NCBI GenBank assembly: GCA_024752435.1
Contig: CP103037.1
Location: 2,852,001-2,916,000 of the forward strand
Length of the DNA stretch: 64,000 nucleotides
Source: Allantophomopsis cytisporea
Lineage: Eukaryota; Ascomycota; Leotiomycetes; Phacidiales; Phacidiaceae
Direction of reading: 5' to 3'
Part shown: positions 37,012-48,057 of the stretch, one piece after another
Numbering within the stretch: position 1 is the first letter of the stretch
Layout: the number at the start of each line of letters is the position of its first letter
Notes under the pieces: model-generated
Database searches by the model: none
Told to the model about the DNA's origin: nothing
What the model saw: the letters and a program-made list of their open reading frames with translations, nothing else
Translations under genes and position numbers: made by a program

Positions 37012-37741
37012 TAGGTTCTCTTGCAGGAGGGTTACTCGTCTTTTGTATGAAATCCTTCAAGAGAATGAAATGCTGAGAACTCTCACTTTCGCAAAAATGG
37101 TTGTTGGTGCACACAAGCTTGGATATTTCAATATTTGATTGACGTATCTTAGTTTGAAATCCGATTTCAATGCGTTGATTGCTGAGATGAGTAGTAAAAA
37201 ACTTTCAAGAGTACAGGAGTAGAATATCAAGGAGTACCATGAACGGTCACTTCCTGACTAAAAAATCCATATGATTATATATATATATTTAATAATTTTA
37301 ATAATAAGGATTTTGTTCAACAGGTAGGCTAGCCGTTAAACTTTACATAAAGTATTCCTATCTGCTCGCTGCCTAGGGATATAGACTATATGTAGTAAGC
37401 TAGTATATTATTACTAGGTTTAAGTTATACTTGTTAAAAATAAATACATAGTACTAGAAAGCTTCTTTACTATAAGATACGATAAACAAACTACAGAGAA
37501 CTCACAGTTAATTCAGACCAGGTCGGTCTGTTTAGGTAATTATCTATATATAAATTAAAACACCAATCTGACTTTTATATACGACCATAGATTGAAGAGC
37601 ACCGAGCGGCCGTGCGGCGGTCGGGTGCATAATGTGCCGCCTTTGAAGCCGAGTCCGAATAAGAAGTGCACTCCTCTCTGCCTGTCTTCCTGTCCCATTC
37701 CTACATGCCGCGATCGACGAACAGACTACTGCGTTGATCCA
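37012..37741. other. AT-rich intergenic DNA
   Basis: Strongly AT-rich between about 37260 and 37570, with TA runs and ATTTAATAATTTTAATAA. It is flanked by coding DNA of normal composition. No gene is supported. The frame open upstream of the transporter ATG lacks an earlier in-frame ATG. Confidence 0.55.
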
Positions 37742-39247
37742 ATGCCGGTGGGCAATCTTCTCAACAACACTCATCCGCAATGGTGGAGGGACCCAGGCAT
37801 GCGGAAGCTCAATCTCCTGCTTCTCGCGTGCTACCTAGGCGCCATGGCCAATGGCTACGTTAGTTCCCTCATCTCTAGCCTTATTACGAACCCTAGATGG
37901 TTTAAGGACGTTAGAGGACTTTCAAGTGTCAAGTTGCTGGGTCTGGTTGTCGCAGCTCAGCCTTTGGGTTGTATTGCCGCCTTCTTTCCAGCGCCTTGGG
38001 TCTCAGACAAGTTCGGCCGTCGAGCCGGAATCATATTTGGTAGTCTTGGCATGACCGGTGGATTCATCGGACAGATCTTCTGCAAGACTTCTGGCCAGTT
38101 CCTTGGCATGCGTCTCATCGCCGGGTTCGCGTCCATCTTCAACACTCTATCTTCATCGGCCTTGCTCCTCGAACTTGCCCACCCTCGTCAGAGAGCTGTC
38201 GCTAGTGCCCTCTTCAACACTTTCTTCTTCGTCGGCTCAATGACTGCCGCTTGGACATCATATGGGGCTCTAAACTTCCCAAATTCGTGGTCATGGCGGC
38301 TGCCCGTGGCTATTCAAGTGTTCTGGACCGTAGCTCAGCTTTCTTTGATATTCTTCTGCCCGGAATCGCCTCGTTGGCTTGTGGCAAATGGAAAAGAGGA
38401 ACAAGCCAAGATAATTTTAGCTACATTCCATGCTAATGGTAATGCCGATGACCAACTGGTCCTTTCTGAACTATCGAAAATCGGCGCTTCGGCCGAGTTG
38501 GAAAACCAGAGCCGTGATGTTGGCTGGTTGGCTCTCTGCACCACCCCCGGAAATCGAAAACGACTCATATTATCTGTAGTCATTGGGATCGCTACTCAGT
38601 GGGTGGGCAATGGAATCATTACCTTCTACTTAGCACCGGTATTGCGGACTGTCGGAATCACCAGCTCTTTCAAACAACAAGGTATAAATGGTGGTCTCCA
38701 GATTTACAACTGGTGCCTAGCATGTGGTGCTGCGCTCTTGGCTGAAAGAGCTGGCCGACGCCGCCTATTCTTAACCTCCGCCAGTACGATGCTGGTCTTT
38801 ATGAGCATGGTTACCGTCTGCTCCGCATTCTACTCGAATACTCAGTCTATGGTAGCAGGCTATGCGGTAATAGTCTTCCTTTTCCTGTTCCTTGGTGGAT
38901 ATGTCATCGGTCTCACCCCGATCCCAATCCTCTACATCAACGAGATTTGGCCTAGCCGCCTCCGGGCTAAGGGCACCAGCATATTCTGGGTCTCTCAAGC
39001 TTTCGCCACATGCTTCAATCAGTATGTAAATCCTATTGCCCTGGAGAGAATCATGTGGAAGTACTACCTCGTTTATATAGTCGTGTTGGTTGCGGTCATC
39101 ATATTTATGTTCTTCTATGTGCCGGAAACAAAGGGGTTGTCTTTGGAGGAGGTTAGTGGTCTTTTTGATGGACAGCATACCAACGTTGTCGCGCTACCTG
39201 TGGTCATTTCTCATGAGAATGCTATATTAAATCTGAACGACGGTTGA
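37742..39247 (+). CDS. MFS sugar transporter (hexose/lactose permease type)
   Basis: Intronless, 501 residues, twelve predicted membrane spans; likely a plasma-membrane proton symporter for a sugar or polyol. The start at 37742 (MPVGNLLNN) is the first in-frame ATG. Sugar-porter signatures are visible: DKFGRRAG after span 2, the PESPRWLVANGKEEQA motif at the end of span 6, ERAGRRRLF after span 8, and PETKGLSLEEV after span 12. Between spans 10 and 11 lies INEIWPSRLRAKG. The substrate cannot be read from the sequence; the closest fungal relatives of this shape are lactose/galactoside-type and other disaccharide permeases. It lies next to two dehydrogenases and a Zn2Cys6 regulator, which suggests a catabolic role. 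Confidence 0.87.
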   Translation: MPVGNLLNNTHPQWWRDPGMRKLNLLLLACYLGAMANGYVSSLISSLITNPRWFKDVRGLSSVKLLGLVVAAQPLGCIAAFFPAPWVSDKFGRRAGIIFGSLGMTGGFIGQIFCKTSGQFLGMRLIAGFASIFNTLSSSALLLELAHPRQRAVASALFNTFFFVGSMTAAWTSYGALNFPNSWSWRLPVAIQVFWTVAQLSLIFFCPESPRWLVANGKEEQAKIILATFHANGNADDQLVLSELSKIGASAELENQSRDVGWLALCTTPGNRKRLILSVVIGIATQWVGNGIITFYLAPVLRTVGITSSFKQQGINGGLQIYNWCLACGAALLAERAGRRRLFLTSASTMLVFMSMVTVCSAFYSNTQSMVAGYAVIVFLFLFLGGYVIGLTPIPILYINEIWPSRLRAKGTSIFWVSQAFATCFNQYVNPIALERIMWKYYLVYIVVLVAVIIFMFFYVPETKGLSLEEVSGLFDGQHTNVVALPVVISHENAILNLNDG

Positions 39248-39610
39248 GAAGAAATCTTACTGCGTCACACTTCTCGAGCGGAGTCGGCCGCGTTCGCTAT
39301 ATAAGTAGCCAGGCGCTGATTTTCAAAACCATTGAAAGTTAAGAATTTACGAGATTATGATTTAATAATAATTACAAAGGTTTATGATTGCTCAATCCTG
39401 TCCAAGAATTCATACGTTCTGAAGCACACTCACCTCAGCATGATGATGTATAAGCCTCAACGTGTGCTGATTGTCAGCAGCAACTACAATCAAGTACCTA
39501 GGTCCTATCTGAGAACGCCTTACCTTCTCCTAAGATGTGCTACCTTTCCGGATGCTCTCGCTCCGTTTTCAAAGCAAAACGGCGTCTTTGCTCAAGCCGA
39601 GAATATTGCA
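39248..39610. other. Convergent 3' flanks of transporter and RTA1-like gene
   Basis: Short interval between two converging genes; nothing beyond 3' UTR sequence is expected or seen. Confidence 0.5.
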
Positions 39611-40828
39611 TCAGGCGGACTGGCTGAAGGCGCGTTTTCCAGATTTTCCCCCATGCTTACCACCTTGGTATTCAGTAAGCTCTTGAGCCGCATGAATTCG
39701 CCTGTTCTTCTGGAACAAGAGCCCAAACGTCAACACGTGTGCGGTCTTGGCTAGAAGTGGCCGTTCATCTGTGTCTTTCTCACCCTCAACTTCGGTACCA
39801 TCTTGCGCCAAGTAGATGTGGTAGTCTCTAGGGAGAAAGCGGCCCGGATTTAATATATTCCACAAAACAGAGTTGATGAGCATGAGACTTGACTCAAAGA
39901 TGTAGAATAAAACCTCATACCGATAAAGGGGACTCAGGGCTTGGAGAGACTTGAGATCAATAATGTTAATTGTATTAGGGCCTACATGCTTCACGAGGCG
40001 GTAAATGCAGCGAATGAAGATCAATGACATACTCGCATATAGCGTAATCAAAAGCATCTTGACCGTCCGAACGTATACTTTGGCTTTCACGCACCGCGCA
40101 TGAAAAGTTCCGGCGAGGCCGATGAAAATGGCGATGACCATGATTTGAATACTGTTAGCTGCTACCGTCAAGTGACCCCCTAGCACTTTCGTTTCAGGCC
40201 CCGACTTCGCATTGGAGGCCAAGGATACACCTAGAGCGTTCAAGATCTCGACAGCAGCCATTAAACCACCGAAAATAGCTAGAACTCTGCCGGGAGGAAT
40301 AGGAGCCAAGTACGGCACGTAGTAGAAGATTCGACTGAGGACGTGATAGTTGGCGAGTTCAAGAAGCGGGCTGTAGTGACCAAAACTCCAGTCAGTCGAC
40401 ATCCGAGCCATTGTGTCTAAGGGATTTGTCACTTACGGGCCTACGTATATGAAAACCTGACTAAGGATGTAGAGGATCAAGGGTAATGTGTTGTCCACCT
40501 TGTACAAGTAGTTATAGGCTCCGTATTCGCGAAACATGTAGCCGACAGTAAACATAACGGTACAGACTGCATGTAGTCCGATCAAACTCCAGGCTTTGTA
40601 GCGGCTAAGAGAAGCGGGTGTCAGAGGATATGATTTGGTTTATAACGGACAATAGTAGACCTACTAGCATTGCCAGATGTGGAAGAAAGCAGAGATGGCA
40701 TAAGCGATGGCGAAGAAGATGGGCGCTCCTTTATTAAGAGCATAGATATACAGACTGTATAGAACTATAATCATGTCAACAGCTGCCACGACTCGCAATC
40801 TGAATGGCTTACTAGGTTCTCCTGTCAT
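39611..40828 (-). CDS. RTA1-like membrane protein
   Basis: Member of the fungal RTA1 family of seven-span membrane proteins, linked in yeast to lipid movement (Rsb1) and sterol-toxin resistance (Rta1). Three exons, 40828-40665, 40604-40437 and 40370-39611, give 363 residues. The first exon carries span 1 and FFHIWQCYRY, the second spans 2-3, and the joint to exon 3 restores the family block YVGPPLLELANYHVLSRIFY. Further motifs are YLAPIPPGRVL and the exon 3 stretch IFIRCIYRLVKHVGP, then YRYEVLFYIFESSLML and LNPGRFLP. The C-terminal tail is charged and cytosolic. The gene points toward the MFS transporter and lies near the other genes of the putative catabolic locus, but its role there is unknown. 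Confidence 0.85.
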
Positions 40829-41246
40829 TTTGGATAGAAGTGAGGATTCAAGAATCCGTTGCCAAAGTGATTTACAATGAGAACCGGGCAATGGAGAGGT
40901 GTGACAGCTGAGACTGGTGGGACGATGATGAATGACCGACGATGTGTACGGCCCAAGGAAAGGGTGAAAGTTCTTAATAAGAGCGGTGAGAGACTGAGAT
41001 AGGTGTGTGGTCTTGGATCATTAAGATTGAGTATTGTTATCAGGACTTCATTTATTCGAAGACATCCGTTCCACACTCTTTCACTTAAAAAATAACAGGC
41101 GAAACAGTCTCATGTCGTGCTATATGCTCAAGTTCATGATATCATATTTGTATTCATTGGTATCAAAGAGACGCACCTCAGTTATAAGCAAGCTCATCTT
41201 CAGACATACACCATAGCGTTCATCCCAAATATGAGAATATGGTTGC

Positions 41247-41460
41247 TTAGAGACTAAGCCCAAGATTCTTATTCAGACCCTTGCTCAGGGCCAGTCCAAT
41301 GGTATTGCCTGAGTAGCCGAGCAGCATGCCCCAGTTGATAATTGCCAGTGTGCTAAATGGGACTTGGTGGATGTTTGAATTAGGTATGCCTACGCCGTAT
41401 AATTGACTACTTTGAAAGAGCGCTATGATTCCAAAGACTGCTAAGCAGCGGGAAGCAATG
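41247..41460 (-). pseudogene. Orphan 3' exon of a membrane protein (probable relic)
   Basis: An open stretch of 70 codons ends in TAA at 41247 and begins directly at a CAAACAG splice acceptor (41461). The translation is clearly protein-like and hydrophobic: IASRCLAVFGIIALFQSS, then a linker, VPFSTLAIINWGMLLGYSGN and the short tail LSKGLNKNLGLSL. Two membrane spans are likely. No upstream exon with a start codon could be joined; the DNA beyond the acceptor has stops in all frames. I do not recognise the family. It is either the surviving end of a decayed gene or the last exon of a gene whose upstream exon I failed to find. Confidence 0.45.
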
Positions 41461-42285
41461 CTGTTTGATTGTTTAAAAGCTTATGTACAAATTTCATTTG
41501 TCTTCCATATTCGTAACACGTTATACTACGTATATGAAAGAATATAGAGATTAAACAGCGGTTGTTTTGAAGCTATGTCATTAGACATAGCCGCTTGGCA
41601 GTTTGGACTAATTAAACCCTGCCGATTACTTATACATCGTCAAGTTCTGGAGTTCTGCGACCAAGCTTGCCGATCAGGTGTTTAAGATGATAGATCTCGT
41701 TAAATCTATGAACTTAACCAATGACCTCATACAATCTTCTCACGACTACCACAGAAGTTAGTTATTCTGTAACTACTATGAAACCCATGCTTCTATGTGC
41801 AATTAAAGATAATAGAGATATAAAGACTTAGATTAGATTAGGACATTTTGGCCTATAGATACCATGTTGTACGCTTAGTAAGATAAGGAAGGGTATAAAA
41901 GAAGTTAAAGAACATTTAAGAGTAGAGGAAGAGGACTATACATATCTTCATGGCTCTAAGTAAGTCTCTTCAATTCACACTCCTCAGGATCGATATAATT
42001 TCCCCGTGTTCGTGATCCTTTAATTTCAGAAAAGCTACAATTATATCGTGGGCAATATCGATCTTTGGATTGACTGCATCGAAACCTTTGCTCCTATCTA
42101 TTTAATAGATCAAGCTGTTGGATTCGGCTTTGTATATGAATACAATCACAACAAATTCTTGGAGGAAACTCCAGGCGTTCGATTTACGAGAACCATAACT
42201 GATATCCTCAATTTTTTTTGTCGAAATACATTAATGAAGCTGAAAGCGTAAAAATGTTGTAATGTTTGATAGATGGTGTATTGAC

Positions 42286-42629
42286 TTATCCGGCAAGCTC
42301 TCCACATTTCACATTTGCTGTCCAATGTGCCCCACTTTCAACTATAGTGCACTGTTGATCCATGTTATGTATGGCGCGTACCAGTAACCAGCCACGATCA
42401 TTGCAAACCCCTGCAAGATGTATACATTCTATATTTGATTTACTTGTGGTTTGGAGCCCAATTCTATAATATATGCGACAATCTTGTTTGTCAGTGAAGC
42501 ATACTCCATTGTTAGAGTAGGGAAAGCTAGCTCTAGAGTCCTTACTAGAGTAACACCCACAAGACCAACTAGAACAGGAACATTCTTGATATTTTATGAT
42601 TGATATACAGTTGTTTCTGCGGATATTCA
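42286..42629 (-). CDS. Cysteine-rich protein frame, start unresolved
   Basis: An open frame of 114 codons with about eleven cysteines, ending in TAA at 42286. It has no ATG start: it opens at a GTG that overlaps a good splice acceptor (ACAG at 42633-42630), so it is probably the second exon of a gene. Segments are CISIIKYQECSCSSWSCGCY, NNGVCFTDKQDCRIYYRIG, ECIHLAGVCNDRGWLL and QQCTIVESGAHWTANVKCG. The cysteine spacing is that of a disulfide-bonded secreted protein, but no signal-peptide exon could be joined upstream. It may be a relic or a gene with a distant first exon. The family is not recognised. Confidence 0.4.
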
Positions 42630-43004
42630 CTGTACGTATAAAATTTACTTCAATCTTGGAGCTTAGAGTCGTAACATAGACAATGAATGCTCAAATTTGC
42701 AAGTCGGCAATACTATGTATAGACGGAAATGGCATCTCCAAAACCAAGGCAGCGGGTAATATTTCACCTGACTCATATTCAATCTAAGTCCATATGTTTT
42801 GTCCTTATAAGTGTAGACCTACCACTGGTAGAGGCGGTCCAATCGATGATAAGAGCGAAGTCAAGCCATTGTTGACGGCAATACCCCAAGTTAGCTTTAT
42901 GATAGAAGGCGGAGAAAGAAACCAGTGCGGATTACTATCGCTGATCTATCCCCGCAATAATCCAAAACGCAGATGCATGCACAGACTAGGAATCGAATAG
43001 AGTC

Positions 43005-43053
43005 GTGACTCGTGACTCGTGACTCGTGACTCGTGACTCGTGACTCGTGAGTC
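43005..43053. repeat. Heptamer array GTGACTC (six perfect copies plus one variant)
   Basis: Six exact head-to-tail copies of GTGACTC from 43005 to 43046 and a seventh GTGAGTC. Each copy contains TGACTC, the core of the Gcn4/CPC1-type bZIP site (TGASTCA lacks only the last A). The array is about 260 bases upstream of the SDR start. It may be an ordinary minisatellite that happens to carry the motif. Confidence 0.85.
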
Positions 43054-43313
43054 GTCAGTATCTGTACTGCGTAGATGTTTCGGCGCCATCACCGAGTCAA
43101 TCTTAGCGTCGGAAGATCGACCGAACCTCGTCACGAGGCATTCACAGGGAAAGTCAGTTATCATAGCTCCACCAGATAGATCATGGGTTCCCATGCGCAA
43201 TGAATATGCAAAACTGCGATGGAAAACGTATATAGAATAACAGAGAACACGACTGATGATGAGTGTGCAAAAAACAAAACTCGATCTCACAAGCAATATC
43301 TTCGACCATAATC

Positions 43314-44136
43314 ATGTCACTTAAGGGTAGAATCGCAATTGTTACTGGTGGGGCTCGCGGAATCGGGGCTGGGATCGTGCGCGCATTGGCAGCACAAGGC
43401 GCAAAGGTCAACATTTGTCACTCTTGTTAACGTTGGACAACCCATTGATAATTCTGAATAGGTCTCGTTCAATTATCAATCAGAATCCTCAAAGAAAGCC
43501 GCGCTTGCACTTATTAGCGACATCGAAGCTGAAGGCCACTCGGCGACGAGTGTACAAGTCGACATAGCATCACCAGATGCTCCAGCGAAAATCATTTCCG
43601 AAACACTGAAGGCTTTTGGAGCGGAAAAAATTGATATACTTGTGAATAATGCTGGCCTAGGAGGAAACTCCCGGCTCGAAGAGGTGACAGTGGATGAGTA
43701 CCATCGTTTAATGTCGGTCAATGTGCAGGCAGTGATATTCATGACGCAAGCAGTACTGCCATATATCAATCGCGGCGGACGCATTATCAACTTGTCATCG
43801 ATATCTGCACGGGGTGGCTATGCGACCCAGACGGTGTATGCAGCGACTAAGGCAGCCGTAGAAGGATTTACACGTGTGTGGGCAACGGAGCTTGGCCATA
43901 AATACGGCGTTACTGTCAATGCGGTTAATCCTGGACCTGTGGATACTGACATGTACAGAGCCGCTGGTCCAGTGCACCTTGCTCGCATGGAAGAGCAGAA
44001 TAAGAAGGTTCCTGCCGCTCCACGATGTGGAAGCGAGGCCGACATAGCTGATATCATTGTCTTTTTGAGCGAAGAGAGGTCGAGATGGGTGACGGGCGAT
44101 GTTATCTGTGCAAACGGCGGCATGCTGTACACGTAG
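43314..44136 (+). CDS. Short-chain dehydrogenase/reductase (classical SDR)
   Basis: NAD(P)-dependent oxidoreductase of 255 residues. Two exons, 43314-43406 and 43462-44136, separated by a 55-base intron (GTCAAC donor, GTTAACG branch region, GAATAG acceptor). The cofactor motif TGGARGIG is near the N terminus, followed by NNAG, and the catalytic set is complete: Asn, Ser in INLSSISARGG, and YAATK. The PG motif (NPGPVDTDM) follows. A hydroxyl or acidic discriminator after the second strand is not obvious: the sequence there is VSFNYQSESSKK, which favours NADPH. The substrate is unknown. It faces the Zn2Cys6 gene tail to tail and is close to the sugar transporter and the polyol-type dehydrogenase. 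Confidence 0.9.
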
Positions 44137-44371
44137 TTGGACCGATCGAGAATATTATATTCATCTGTTCATTCCACAGTGAATGCTTCCGAAAATATCG
44201 TCTCATTTAGATTGCGCTGCCATGTTCAATATTGGTGATAGGAATATACATGCAATTATTGTCTGGATATACTTAGAGATGATTTGATTGAAAGCAATTG
44301 TGTCGAGATCGCGTTGGCAGTAGCGATAAATCAAATGCCCAACAGAAGGATGTTTTATGTGTTCCAACACC
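44137..44371. other. Convergent 3' flanks of SDR and regulator genes
   Basis: Short interval holding the two 3' ends; no further feature. Confidence 0.5.
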
Positions 44372-46585
44372 CTAACCCTTATGCGAAGGGGCTGGAATCT
44401 GCATTTCCGCATAGTCATATACCTGCTGCTGCTGATTAATTTGCTGGAAGGGATTATTCATGAATGAAGACTCTGGCCAAGACTGGTCCCAAATATCTAC
44501 GATTTCTAATCTCGTCGGCTCATTGAGTGCAAAAGTGTCCGCATCAGGACTCTGTGGAATTAAATCTAGAAGAAATCAGCAGCCTAGTCAATGAAGAACA
44601 GTTAGACAAACCCATGATCTGCTTCAATATGGAAGCGGCGCGCTTCGCGAGTATTTCAATTCCTGCCATCTTTTCGAGAACAAGCTTCGAGGTTTGGATT
44701 TGTTGGCGCCACGAAGAAGCCAGAGGATGGTAAGGATCATATACCAAGCATGTAACGCTGACGAATACCGCGGTGACCAGCCAGTATGTTGCATACCATA
44801 CTAGTCCACCGGGCAAGTTATCTTGCGCACTGCAAAAATTGCATATAGAGAGGACGCATTCTTGGGCAGAGAGATTACACCGTCCTATGACAGAGTTGGC
44901 ATTTGTAAGATCCAGCGCTCGGCGCTCTTTGATGACGCGAAGGAGAAATGGCCGAGTTATAACGATACATAGGTGCCACGATCGCCATAATAGAACTTTG
45001 CGAGGAACGTCAAACCAGGAATGATCTGAATTCAGATTGTCTTGGTGAAAATAGGCGGGGAGTTGCAGAGTCCATGCCTTGACTTGATCGTCTAGCGAGA
45101 TAATGGTGTCTTCATCCGGGAAGTGTCTGGCCAACAGCTTTGCATTCGCCATGTTGCTAATGCTTGCAAGTTTACTTTGCCATATGAGGCTTGAAACTAC
45201 CGTCTGTTGTTCTCTTGCCGGGGGTAGCTCACCATCGACCACAAGGTCATGATCGAGTAAGTTTCGAGGAAGTCGTATATTGACACCATCAAGGGCCATG
45301 GATGGGCGGCCGAAGGTCAGGCGAGCGCCGGAATCAAAAATATATAGCGTCCACCATACTCTTCTTCTTATTTCCATTATAAATGGGCTAAATGACTCCC
45401 GAGAGTACTCGCGGTGTAATCCAATTCCTAGAGCCATATTCAATGCTATTCCTAGAAAAATAAAGCCACTGTTTGGCTTTCCTCGCTTTTGTAAATAATT
45501 TGCAAGAAGAGCGAAGGCTTGAACATAACGAAGCGATCCGCGCTGTAGGCAATTAATGGACAAGCCCTCGCAAGCTTTCCTGAATAAACCTCCATCGATG
45601 TGTTTATAACTCTCGGGGCCGGCAAATGCGCCAAGAGCAGCAACGATGTTCAACAGAATTGGCCACGATCCATCTCTAGGCTTCGGTAAAGCACCTGCTT
45701 CATGTATCAGTAATGACCGCGAACTTGAGGGTAGTCGACACTCACCCATGAACTCTGCACGAAATAATCCTTCGTGTAGAATAGGATATGCAGTATGGAA
45801 GTATTTGAAGTACCAATCAATACAAGTTTGTAAAAGCATGTGTGAGACAGGTTGATTGAAATGAGCAACTGAATTAGGCGAAGCTGAGAGCCTTGAATCA
45901 AGTTCTTTGTCGGGCATCGGAAACATCTCGGATATTGACTGTAGGTATCGCAGAAGTGCGTTACCAGATTGTGGTCCCATATAACCTGAACCTTTCGGAT
46001 CAAAGGACAAAGAAGCTATGCCATCGGCAACGAAATCAAAATCAGAGCTCTCATCCCATTCTAGAGTAGCAGCATCTTCAAGCTCGTATTCTCCTGCGGA
46101 AATGGGTTGTGATATAGGCATATCAGCTTGCACATGTGACATGATCTGAGCATCTGGAACAAGCTCCCAGTCTATAGGCTCGGATGCAATTGATCTATTC
46201 AGCCTTGCCTCAACAGCTAAGAGCTCTGACTCTAAATTGACATCTGGAAGACGTGATTGCCATGCCCGTTCAAGAAGAAAGACTCGTCTTTGCGACTGCG
46301 CCAAGCGTCTGAGATCTGTTAGCAACATAGAATACCAACGGTGCAAACTTTTGGATATTACCTCTCAAGAGTAGCAAGTCTACCTCGTGAAGAGGCATAC
46401 TGACAGTTCGCGTCTGCGCGTCTACAGTGTTGGCATGGATGCTCACCGGAGCACCTGACTTTTCTCCTCTTGCATTGATCACAAGCTTTATGTCTCGACC
46501 CATGCAGGGCACGATGTTCAATATCTGCGGAGTCATTGTCTGCACTGAGTCCTGTAGGACTGCGTGGCGTGCTTCTTGCTGCCAT
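44372..46585 (-). CDS. Zn2Cys6 transcription factor with fungal-specific regulatory domain
   Basis: DNA-binding regulator, 687 residues, four exons: 46585-46362, 46308-45746, 45694-44612 and 44565-44372. The zinc cluster is complete near residues 34-61: CDQCKRRKVRC then SGEHPCQHCRRADANC (spacing 2-6-5-2-6), followed by a coiled-coil linker (LATLERRLAQSQRR). The middle-homology region begins near LLQTCIDWYFKYFHTAYPIL and carries IALNMALGIGLHREY and RRVWWTLYIFDSGA. The last exon, without an ATG of its own, adds an acidic, Gln-rich tail (SPDADTFALNEPT, NPFQQINQQQQ). The intron at 45745-45695 is 51 bases and stop-free, so retention would add 17 residues. Probably regulates neighbouring genes; inferred from position only. 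Confidence 0.87.
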
Positions 46586-48057
46586 ACCCGGTTATTATGA
46601 CTTATATGATGATTTGGTTGCCTAATGCTATGAGTGCGGGTAAATTTAGAATTAGCACAAATTACAGCTAATCGTGCGACAGTGGAAATCACATTGAGCT
46701 TAGTTAAAAGTAGCAATGTGGTTCGATCTAGAAACCGTCACATGAATATCCTCATAGTCGTAGAGACCGATATGTTATTTAGCAGAAGAAAAATGCCGAA
46801 TAGCTGCCAAGAAGTGATGGGTGTTGCTGCACGTGACTCGATCTAAACACCCCTGCGTCATACTTTGATAACCATATTTAGAACTCAAAACCATCTACTT
46901 CTTTAATACTACTCATTGATTCTAATTGGATATTTTGTTCTCTTTAGTAGTGAACGTAATCATAGATGCTAATGTTTCGATAGCTGATAAGAAACTAGCC
47001 TACAATATGTATAAACTTCCAGTTGCTTATAGTTAGTCAAGTAGTAAGTTGCATATACATTCTTAACTGATCAAGAGTATATTTGCATTTGCTAATGAAG
47101 CGAGGAACTTTACCAAATGACATATCCATGCTCAAGATCAACAACAGCTAATTTGAACATTAACACAGCACGAGCTGTAAAGGCTTGAATATTTCCATTG
47201 GGAAGAATTGAATGTTGTTCTACTCCAGCGAATCAAAATACACAAATATAAGTGGCGAGGTATCTTGGGACGTCGACAACAACCGGTGCAGCCTTACAGA
47301 TCATCGAAAAATCATAGACCTAGTTTTCAGAAGCTAACAAGTCACTTCGGTGATGCTGCGATACTCTTTTAGTGCTCTTGAAAAGCAGCATCATCATCAT
47401 CATCAAGCGCGGCAACCTCTCCGCGGGGTAGATGAACCATCGGCGATTAACCCCGAGCTCGCTAACCTTATCAAATTATAGCATCGATGGAATGCAAGAT
47501 CGCTTTAGGGGACCGACGCCTCAAAGATGCTAAGTATCTGATTCTGATACGGCAGAGCAGTCTGGGGTGAACTGACATATGTAGCCTTCGTGCGCAAAGG
47601 GATAGGGAGAGCCATGTGGGGTATCATATGCCATCTCAAAGAATCCTCAATCGTCATAGGTGCGCATGAGATCTGAATCGAGGACGATCAGTCCTGTGAT
47701 ATGCAAGGCCCATGAGGTTCGGCCAAGCTTCCGAAGCTAGCAGCATATCACAAGTGGACCTCGGAGTGATTACCGTGTAACCATTTTGTCGCAAGACCTC
47801 ACAGAAAATTGGACGCCTCCATATTTGTGGATCAAAAACATCCAATGAACCTCTAAATGCTCGTCAAACTATCGTGAGTCGAGTCTGTGGGTTTGGACCT
47901 GTCGGTGATGAAGTCTAGTTTGTGTCTATGGGTAAAAAACCCCTTCCGCATTGCTCGCATTATAGATAATAATCTGCATTCCTCCAACGTGAAGTAACTG
48001 TCACTCCATCTACTTATCTTCTTTAAATGCTGTCTTGCAATTACTCCCCAAATCACA
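46586..48057. promoter_or_regulatory. Divergent promoter region of regulator and zinc dehydrogenase genes
   Basis: About 1.5 kb between two genes that point away from each other. It is mostly AT-rich, with a CATCATCATCATCATC run near 47391 and a GC-rich patch at 47405-47460. No reading frame is supported. The divergent arrangement suits a regulator controlling its neighbour, but I could not define a binding site. Confidence 0.45.

Larger units (their letters stand above)
40829..43313. other. Relic-rich intergenic interval
   Basis: About 2.5 kb between the RTA1-like gene and the SDR gene. It holds an orphan membrane-protein exon (41247-41460), a possible broken small gene on the plus strand (TATAAAA at 41894, ATG at 41950), a cysteine-rich frame (42286-42629) and a TGACTC array (43005-43053). 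The rest is AT-rich and shows nothing. Confidence 0.5.
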
